From: Candidatus Stahliibacteriota bacterium
GTDB taxonomy: Bacteria > Hydrothermota > Tepidihabitantia > B3-TA06
Direction: 5' to 3'
NCBI GenBank assembly: GCA_030592225.1
Contig: JAUVJT010000019.1
Location: 1 to 18,167 of the forward strand
Length of the DNA: 18,167 nucleotides
In this document: piece by piece, positions 13,263 to 18,167 of the stretch
Numbering within the stretch: the first letter of the stretch is position 1
Layout: every line of letters begins with the position of its first letter
Position numbers and translations under genes: made by a program
The notes under the pieces: model-generated
What the model saw: the letters and a program-made list of their open reading frames with translations, nothing else
Told to the model about the DNA's origin: nothing
The model's database searches: none

Positions 13263-14113
13263 GGCATCACAAGAGTCAAGGCTTCAGGCAGGATGGAAAT
13301 CTCTATCTCGGAGCACGGCGCCACCGAGACCTCGCCGTCCACGTGGTAGTAGACCGGATGTGAAAAGGTAAGCTTCATCCGGCGGAAACGGTGCATGCTG
13401 ACCACGTCCCTGATCTCCACGTGCTTGCCGTTGAGCGAGGTGGGGATGAGTACGAGCAAACGCAGCCGGGGTATCTTGCGCACCAGACACAGGTCCAGTT
13501 CGCCGTCGGTAAGGTTGGCGAACGGGGTAAGCATGAACATCCCGCCGTGATAGCGCCCGTTGCCCACCGAGACGGTCATGGTGGCAAGCTCCATGCTTTC
13601 GCGGTCGGTTTCTATCTTGACCACGGGGGAGCGGAACACCTTGAGGATTCGCAGCACGGAGGTCAGGTAGCCCAAATCGCCCTGCAGAGAAGAAAGCTGC
13701 ATCCCGCGCGCCACGTCGGCGTCAAAGCCCGAACCGAAGATGTTTGCAAACAGCCGTCCCTCGACGTTGCCCAGGTCTATGCGGCGAAGATTGCACTGTC
13801 CAAGATAGCGCTCAGGGTCGACCTTCTTGACACCTGCGGTGCGCACAAAGTCGTTGCCCGATCCGGTGGGAATGACGCCTATCTCGACATCCGCACCGTC
13901 CAGGGCATTGATAACGGTGTTCAGGGAACCGTCACCTCCCACCACTACCAGGCGTCCTACCCCTTCGTTGACCGCCTCGCGGGTGAATTGATCCAGCATC
14001 CCTTTCTGCTCGCATATCCGCACGTCAAACCCCTTGCCCGCGAACATCTTGCACCACACCTTGCGGGTCTTGTTCTTGCCCGCCGAGGGGTTAACCAGAA
14101 AACGGACTTCCAT
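13259..14113 (-). CDS. Diacylglycerol kinase-family lipid kinase (DagK/YegS type)
   Basis: The protein has 284 residues from ATG 14113. A longer frame opens with TTG at 14164, but the family normally begins a few residues before the first motif, which supports ATG 14113. The kinase motifs are clear: FLVNPSAGKNK near the N-terminus, VVVGGDGSLNTVINAL and IPTGSGNDFVRT, the nucleotide-binding signature shared by bacterial lipid kinases and diacylglycerol kinases. The C-terminal half is a beta-rich domain with YHVDGEV near the end. Members phosphorylate diacylglycerol or related lipids with ATP and recycle membrane lipids; the exact substrate is not readable. An 8-bp inverted repeat surrounds its ribosome-binding region. 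Its end overlaps the DUF5683 gene by 4 nt, so the two are co-transcribed. Confidence 0.92.
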   Translation of the reverse strand: MEVRFLVNPSAGKNKTRKVWCKMFAGKGFDVRICEQKGMLDQFTREAVNEGVGRLVVVGGDGSLNTVINALDGADVEIGVIPTGSGNDFVRTAGVKKVDPERYLGQCNLRRIDLGNVEGRLFANIFGSGFDADVARGMQLSSLQGDLGYLTSVLRILKVFRSPVVKIETDRESMELATMTVSVGNGRYHGGMFMLTPFANLTDGELDLCLVRKIPRLRLLVLIPTSLNGKHVEIRDVVSMHRFRRMKLTFSHPVYYHVDGEVSVAPCSEIEISILPEALTLVMP

Positions 14114-14116
14114 CAA

Positions 14117-14141
14117 ATTATCTCTTCCATATCGAGATAAT
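14117..14141 (-). promoter_or_regulatory. 8-bp inverted repeat over the dagK leader and promoter
   Basis: On the minus strand ATTATCTC, nine bases, GAGATAAT, ending three bases before the dagK ATG. The perfect 8-bp repeat overlaps the -10 and covers the purine-rich GGAAGAG that would serve as Shine-Dalgarno. It could be an operator in DNA or, less likely with a start near 14130, a hairpin in a longer read-through mRNA. Confidence 0.6.
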
Positions 14142-14164
14142 AGGTGAAAATCATAAAAGGGCAA
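14137..14164 (-). promoter_or_regulatory. Possible internal promoter for dagK
   Basis: TTGCCC (14159-14164, four of six), a 16-bp spacer and TATTAT (14137-14142) on the minus strand, inside the 93-bp gap between the OmpA-like gene and dagK. Confidence 0.45.
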
Positions 14165-14206
14165 GGCCGATAAAATGGGGATGACTGCGAGTACAACAGA
14201 GCCTTC

Positions 14207-14800
14207 CTAGCGCAGGTAGATTTCTACCCGGCGGTTCTTACCCCGACCTGCCGCGGTGGAGTTATCGGCAAGGGGTCGGGCAGCGGAAATCCCGCAGGGA
14301 ACCAGCCGTTTGGAATCGATGCCGCGCCCCAGATAATAACGGGCGATAAACCCGGCCCGGTTGGCCGAGTACTCCCAGTTGCTGGGATAGTGGTTTCGCA
14401 GCGACTGGCTCACCCGCACGTTGTCGGTATGAACCATGATTATTACGTCGCCCTGGGTGGTTTTAAGAACAGGCAGCAGCTTGGACAATTCCGCCTTGCC
14501 GGTCGCCGTGATTTCGGCGGATTTGACAGAGGAGAAAAGGTCGTCAAGGGGTATGGTGGCCAGCAGGGTGCCGAAATCAAACTCTGCCGGGGGAGTAATT
14601 GCGGTGTCGGATGCCCCGGTGTCCGGAGGAGGGACGTTGATTACGCCGCCCGCTTCAAGCGCGGCGATCTTATTTATCCACATCTTTATCTCTTCAGTCT
14701 GCTGGATATAGCCGCGCTCCAGCGGGGCGTAGAAAATAAAGTAGCCTGCCGCGCCTGCTGCGGCCAATAGCAGCGCAATTATCCAGCCAATGTATCTCAT
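14207..14800 (-). CDS. Membrane-anchored OmpA/MotB-like peptidoglycan-binding protein
   Basis: The protein has 197 residues. The start ATG at 14800 overlaps the valS stop by 4 nt. One N-terminal membrane helix (about residues 4-26) is followed by a short coiled stretch and a Pro/Asp/Thr-rich linker (about 54-70). The C-terminal domain (about 95-197) is OmpA-like: a Val/Ile-rich strand VIIMVHTDN, then WEYSANRAGFIARYYLGRGI, LVPCGISAARPLADN and RGKNRRVEIYLR. The pattern HTDN...S-x-x-RA...GKNRRVEI is that of domains that hold peptidoglycan through diaminopimelate-type contacts. It lacks a cleavable signal, so it is more like MotB or an inner-membrane tether than a porin. Coupling to valS is unusual in function but clear in layout. 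Confidence 0.87.
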   Translation of the reverse strand: MRYIGWIIALLLAAAGAAGYFIFYAPLERGYIQQTEEIKMWINKIAALEAGGVINVPPPDTGASDTAITPPAEFDFGTLLATIPLDDLFSSVKSAEITATGKAELSKLLPVLKTTQGDVIIMVHTDNVRVSQSLRNHYPSNWEYSANRAGFIARYYLGRGIDSKRLVPCGISAARPLADNSTAAGRGKNRRVEIYLR

Positions 14801-17427
14801 GCTAAACCCTCCGCAAGCTCGCGAAGTCGAGCCAGTTTCTTGCCCAGGGTCTCCAGACGCTCACGTTCGGCAGAAACGACGGCCTCCGGAGCCTTGGCGA
14901 TAAAGTTCTCGTTTGAAAGCTTGCCGTTGATGCGTTTGATCTCCGTTTCGATATTGTCAATTTCTTTGACCAGGCGCGAGCGCTCCGCCTGCAGGTTGAT
15001 GCATCCTGATGAGATGAGTTTCGTTAAAGAGAGGTACACCTCGCCCCAGCCCAGTACCGCTCCGGTGGAAGGATGCGGTTTCTGTTGGACACGGGTAACG
15101 GTCTCTACCCCGGCCAGGCCGGTAAGATAAATCTCGTTAGATTCAAGCGATGAGTATAGCTCATCATTGTCGGTGAGTACCTGAATCAATACAGGGGTGT
15201 TACGGGCAATTCCCAGCTCGGCACGCATGGTGCGAACGGCGGTAATGACATCAACCAGAGCATCGATCTCAGGTGGCGATTGCGAAAATTCAGCCGGCAC
15301 TTGGGGCCAGCGGTCATGGTACAGGCGGTGGGCACCAAACCCGAACCGCGCCCACAACTCCTCGGTAATAAACGGCACGTAGGGGTGAAGCATGGCCAGG
15401 GAACCCTTGAGGACGTACAGTGCGCAGGATACGGAACGACCCTCCTCGCCCTCCTCTCGCCTGGCAAGCTTGGCAAATTCCAGGCCCCAGTCGCAAAAGG
15501 AGTGCCAGTAAAAGGTGTAAAGACGCTTTGCCGCCGCATACAGGTCGTGCTTGCCGATTAGCTCGGCGACCTCCTTCGATGCCCCCAGCAGCCTTGCCAG
15601 CATCCAGCGCTCAGTAGGGGTGGGGTCGACGGGAATCTCCGCCTCATCACCGGACTCCATGAGCGAAGCCAGGAGCCGTGCCGAGTTCCACAGCTTGTTG
15701 GTAAAATTGCGGCCAACCTTGATGCGCTCCTCCGAGTACAAAACGTCCTGCTCGCGCGGGGTAATGAGCAGCAGGCCGAAGCGTATGGCGTCGGCGCCGT
15801 AGCGGTCTATGAGACCGATGGGGTCAGGGGAGTTGCCCAGGCTCTTGCTCATCTTTCTGCCCTTCTCATCACGGATCATGACGTGGAACATGACGTCGTC
15901 GAACGGCGGCTTACCCGTGAACTCAAGACCGGCCATAATCATCCGCGCCACCCACAGGTAAATGATGTCCCAGCCCGACACCAGGGTACAGGTGGGATAA
16001 TATCTGGCAAGATCAGAAACCTCTTCAGGCCAGCCCGAAACCGAGAACGGCCACAGCCAGGAGGAAAACCAGGTATCCAGCACGTCGGGATCCTGGGTGA
16101 AGTTTGCAGACGAGCAGGCAGGACATGCGGCGGGTTCGTCAATAGAGACGAACCGGTGACTGCAATCGGAGCAGGTATAGACCGGGATACGGTGTCCCCA
16201 CCATAGCTGCCGGGAGATGCACCAGTCGCGTATGTTGCGCATCCAGTGGAAGTAAAGATTGCGCCACCGGTCGGGATGGAAGCGGATAACCCCGTCTTCA
16301 ACCGCCTTGATGGCAGGCTCTGCAAGGGACGTCATCTTGCAGAACCATTGCTCGGAGAGCAATGGTTCAATAACGGTGTGACAGCGCGACCAGGTGGCGG
16401 CGGAAAGATTGTAAGGCTCTATTTTCTCCATGAGTTCTTGGGATTCCAGGTCGGCGACAATTTGTTTGCGCGCGGCGTAGCGGTCTTTGCCCGCGTACTG
16501 CCCGGCTTCGGCAGTCATCACCCCGTCGTCGTTGATGACCCTGACTTTTTCAAGACCGTGGCGCCGGCCCATCTCGTAATCCGCCGCGTCGTGGAACGGG
16601 GTGACCTTGACCGCGCCGGTGCCGAATTCACGCTGGACTGCATCGTCGGCGATGATGGGAATCTTTCTGTCCATAAGGGGAAGAATGACGTTTTTGCCGA
16701 TGAGATGCTTGTATCGTGAGTCGGCGGGATGAACCGCAATGGCGGTATCGCCCAGCATGGTTTCAGGACGGGTGGTGGCCACGGTTACGTGACCTGATTT
16801 GTCGACAAGCGGATAACGGATATACCACAGGGATGATGAGCGGTTCTCGTAGGAGGTTTCCTCGCCCGAGATGGCGGTGTGACAGCGCGGGCACCAGTTC
16901 ACAATGCGCAAGCCGCGATAAATGAGACCCTTATCGTAGAGCCTGACGAACACGGTGCGCACCGCACGGGAAAGCCCGGCGTCCATGGTAAAGCGCTCGC
17001 GCGTCCAGTCCAGGGCAAAGCCCAGACGTTCGAGTTGTTTGCGGATGATGGCCTGATGCTCCTGCGTCCATGACCAGACCTCTTTTACGAACGCCTCGCG
17101 CCCCAGGCTTTTTTTGCTCTTCCCTTCCTTTGCCAGTTTTTTCTCCACGACGACCTGGGTGGCGATTCCTGCATGATCCATCCCCGGTATCCACAACGCA
17201 TCCTTGCCTTGCAGCGAGTGGAAGCGAACCAGAATATCCTGAAGCTCGTTATCCAAAACGTGCCCCAGGGTCAGCTTGCCGGTAACGTTGGGCGGGGGAA
17301 TCACTACGATGAACTTCTCCCTGGACGATTCCTCAGGGGGTGTGAACAGCCCCTCATCAACCCAGGCCTTATACAGCCTTTCCTCGATCCCCGCGGGGTC
17401 GTACTGCTTGGGAAAATCCGCCTGCAT
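14797..17427 (-). CDS. valS: Valyl-tRNA synthetase
   Basis: The protein has 876 residues, full length for bacterial ValRS. It charges tRNA-Val in the cytoplasm. The class I motifs are present: PPPNVTGKLTLGH (44-56, HIGH type) and KMSKS (525-529). Two cysteine pairs (179/182, and 419/422 with 435/438) suggest zinc-binding knuckles. The editing domain region holds VATTRPETMLGDTAIAVHP. The last 65 residues form the family's coiled-coil (LQAERSRLVKEIDNIETEI and on) that contacts tRNA. The start ATG at 17427 comes 4 residues before the usual FPKQYDP. A perfect -10 TATAAT ends six bases upstream of this ATG and no Shine-Dalgarno is present, so the message is predicted to be leaderless. No T-box is seen. 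It leads a cluster with the OmpA-like, dagK and DUF5683 genes. Confidence 0.97.
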   Translation of the reverse strand: MQADFPKQYDPAGIEERLYKAWVDEGLFTPPEESSREKFIVVIPPPNVTGKLTLGHVLDNELQDILVRFHSLQGKDALWIPGMDHAGIATQVVVEKKLAKEGKSKKSLGREAFVKEVWSWTQEHQAIIRKQLERLGFALDWTRERFTMDAGLSRAVRTVFVRLYDKGLIYRGLRIVNWCPRCHTAISGEETSYENRSSSLWYIRYPLVDKSGHVTVATTRPETMLGDTAIAVHPADSRYKHLIGKNVILPLMDRKIPIIADDAVQREFGTGAVKVTPFHDAADYEMGRRHGLEKVRVINDDGVMTAEAGQYAGKDRYAARKQIVADLESQELMEKIEPYNLSAATWSRCHTVIEPLLSEQWFCKMTSLAEPAIKAVEDGVIRFHPDRWRNLYFHWMRNIRDWCISRQLWWGHRIPVYTCSDCSHRFVSIDEPAACPACSSANFTQDPDVLDTWFSSWLWPFSVSGWPEEVSDLARYYPTCTLVSGWDIIYLWVARMIMAGLEFTGKPPFDDVMFHVMIRDEKGRKMSKSLGNSPDPIGLIDRYGADAIRFGLLLITPREQDVLYSEERIKVGRNFTNKLWNSARLLASLMESGDEAEIPVDPTPTERWMLARLLGASKEVAELIGKHDLYAAAKRLYTFYWHSFCDWGLEFAKLARREEGEEGRSVSCALYVLKGSLAMLHPYVPFITEELWARFGFGAHRLYHDRWPQVPAEFSQSPPEIDALVDVITAVRTMRAELGIARNTPVLIQVLTDNDELYSSLESNEIYLTGLAGVETVTRVQQKPHPSTGAVLGWGEVYLSLTKLISSGCINLQAERSRLVKEIDNIETEIKRINGKLSNENFIAKAPEAVVSAERERLETLGKKLARLRELAEGLA

Positions 17428-17432
17428 CCACT

Positions 17433-17461
17433 ATTATAGAAGTTATGGTTAAAGAAGTCAA
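17433..17461 (-). promoter_or_regulatory. valS: Near-consensus promoter of valS, leaderless arrangement
   Basis: On the minus strand TTGACT (17456-17461), a 17-bp spacer and a perfect TATAAT (17433-17438). Five bases (AGTGG) separate the -10 from the ATG, so transcription should begin on or within about two bases of the start codon. Confidence 0.75.
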
Positions 17462-17572
17462 GACAGGGAATTGTCGATCGACTGAGGATACATACTACCC
17501 TAAAGTACCGCTAAGCGCTACCTGAAGCATGCAGAGCGAGACTCGGCGTACCCCTTGGGCGTTTTTCTCGTA

Positions 17573-17590
17573 GCGGAGCTAAAGCTCCGC
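17573..17590. repeat. Palindrome GCGGAGC-TAAA-GCTCCGC
   Basis: A perfect 7-bp stem with a 4-nt loop. It shares the core GGAGC-NAAA-GCTCC with the hairpin at 11555-11570, suggesting a dispersed small palindrome family. It has no T-run. Confidence 0.65.
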
Positions 17591-17676
17591 ACTTTTAGGG
17601 CAACGTACATTGTTGCTCTAGTCGCCCTGAGGTTCATCGCGTCTCTTTACTTTTGAAGACGATACCCCTAAGAGCT

Positions 17677-17897
17677 TGTCCGAAAACAACCACAGAGAGC
17701 ACAAAGGACAGAGCCTGCCCCTTGAGATACAATGTATCCTATAGGGTGCAGAGCGAAAATCGGCGAACAACGATAAAACATATATCTACACAACTTGCCT
17801 GAGTCAAGGTTTCCTCCTAAATCTGCGTCACCGAAGGAAAACGACCGAAGGGAGTTTTAATCTGTGTAATCTGTGGTTTATTCGACATTCTCGGACA
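17677..17897 (+). repeat. MITE-like repeat element, copy B (about 221 bp), carrying an insert
   Basis: The ends TTGTCCGAAAACAACCACAG and (inverted) TGTCCGAGAATGTCGAATAA match the ends of copy A. The interior blocks AGAGCGAAAATC (17750-17761) and CACAACTT (17789-17796) are collinear with copy A and keep its 27-nt spacing. Copy B is longer because of a 35-nt hairpin insert at 17714-17748 and extra sequence near 17810-17850. Confidence 0.7.
17714..17748 (+). mobile_element. 35-nt hairpin insert, copy 2, flanked by CAGAG direct repeats
   Basis: CAGAG at 17709-17713 and again at 17749-17753 flank the insert; copy A of the host repeat has a single CAGAG at the matching site. The insert folds as CCCT/AGGG plus GATAC-AAT-GTATC and matches the hairpin at 777-817, with G:C replaced by A:T in the inner stem. 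A mobile nature is an inference. Confidence 0.5.
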
Positions 17898-17902
17898 GCC
17901 AC

Positions 17903-18031
17903 CTAAATCCACCGCCTGATGGGAGGGGTACGCTCCGCAGGAGGTGTCTGTGGGGTGACAACCCCGGCCAATCCTATAAGTGGAATCAATATCAGGGATA
18001 CAGAAACAATCAGTACCATGAACTTCCGCAT
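17903..18031 (-). CDS. Small secreted or truncated protein, 42 residues
   Basis: ATG at 18031 is preceded at five-base spacing by GGGGAGG, one of the best Shine-Dalgarno sites in the window. The product starts MRKFMVLIVSVSLILIPLIG followed by LAG, a clear signal-peptide-like basic-hydrophobic segment, then a short Pro/Arg-rich tail ending RTPPIRRWI. I recognise no family. The stop lies only five bases outside the MITE-like copy B, so the gene may have lost its 3' part when that element arrived, or it may be a genuine tiny exported peptide. No convincing promoter was found in the remaining 136 bases. Confidence 0.45.
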   Translation of the reverse strand: MRKFMVLIVSVSLILIPLIGLAGVVTPQTPPAERTPPIRRWI

Positions 18032-18167
18032 CAATCCTCCCCTATAAAGATTAGTTTGATCTAAGGAATCACACCTTACGAATCCTCGTCAGCCTGCCGG
18101 AAACCGCAGGGCAGTCAAAACCCTGGAACGTTCAGCCCCGGCTTCCTTACCCCGGGATTATTTCAGC

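Larger units (their letters stand above)
17428..17902. other. Repeat-rich intergenic region upstream of valS
   Basis: 475 bp without a gene. From left: the valS promoter, a hairpin at 17573-17590, a compound inverted repeat AGGGCAAC/GTTGC...GCCCT (17597-17629), and the MITE-like copy B. TGCTCTAGTC-GCCCTGAGG at 17613-17632 resembles TGCTCTAGTCCGCCTGAG just after the repeat hairpin at 777-817. Confidence 0.6.

Noticed and set aside
17428..17700. T-box riboswitch for valS
   Set aside because: The promoter lies directly against the start codon, leaving no leader RNA, and no T-box consensus is visible.
17873..18064. 63-codon plus-strand ORF at the right end
   Set aside because: It overlaps the repeat end and the better-supported minus-strand small ORF, and its composition (Arg/Asn/Gln/Pro-rich) looks like an antisense artefact.
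18032..18167. Coding sequence at the right edge
   Set aside because: Two plus-strand frames stay open for about 100 bases, but neither shows a start, ribosome-binding site or familiar motif, and a short imperfect hairpin lies near 18092-18109. Too little to call.

Overview
The window (18,167 bp) looks like chromosomal DNA of an uncultured, probably anaerobic or microaerophilic bacterium. No RNA gene or marker settles its taxonomy. Several -35/-10 pairs close to the sigma70 consensus (TTGACA/TATAAT, 16-17 bp spacers) and good Shine-Dalgarno sites mark it as bacterial. A DUF5683-type protein, an OmpA-like protein and a four-subunit group 3b [NiFe] hydrogenase would fit the FCB group or a neighbouring candidate phylum (WOR-3/Stahlbacteria-like). 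That placement is an inference.

Layout. (1) 1-1004: the last 38 codons of an IS1595/ISXO2-type transposase, a small membrane protein convergent with it, and a cluster of hairpin repeats. (2) 1005-3665, minus: an 886-residue SMC-like ATPase with an N-terminal PHP-type domain whose metal ligands appear to be lost (TrlF-like). (3) 4055-4684, plus: a Nudix-type protein with its own promoter and terminator. (4) 9095-4962, minus: a compact operon hydB-hydG-hydD-hydA for a soluble NAD(P)-linked group 3b hydrogenase/sulfhydrogenase. Maturation genes are not in the window. (5) 9815-9321, minus: a lipoprotein. (6) 10395-11430, plus: three overlapping genes, a HicA-type toxin, a HicB-type antitoxin and a SecB-like chaperone, with a promoter and a terminator. 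This is a toxin-antitoxin-chaperone (TAC) cassette. (7) 11653-12429, plus: a membrane-anchored protein with a duplicated beta-rich domain. (8) 17427-12756, minus: valS, an OmpA/MotB-like protein, a diacylglycerol kinase-family protein and a DUF5683-type protein, partly with 4-nt overlaps. (9) 17440-18167: repeats and a 42-codon secreted small ORF.

How the parts work together. The hydrogenase subunits form an electron chain: NiFe site (HydA), small-subunit Fe-S clusters (HydD), then HydB Fe-S clusters and the HydG flavin to NAD(P)H. In the TAC cassette the SecB-like chaperone is expected to protect the HicB antitoxin, which in turn blocks HicA. HicB here keeps its N-terminal fold but has a short tryptophan-containing tail in place of a recognisable DNA-binding domain. 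That tail is the best candidate for a chaperone-addiction segment.

The most interesting signals are: the HicAB-SecB cassette and its unusual antitoxin tail; a promoter that places the valS start codon at or within about two bases of the predicted transcription start (leaderless mRNA); a pair of collinear MITE-like repeats (12529-12682 and 17677-17897), one of which carries a 35-nt hairpin insert flanked by a 5-bp direct repeat, with a second copy of that hairpin at 777-817 showing a compensatory base-pair change; the ligand-less PHP domain; and an 8-bp inverted repeat masking the dagK ribosome-binding region.
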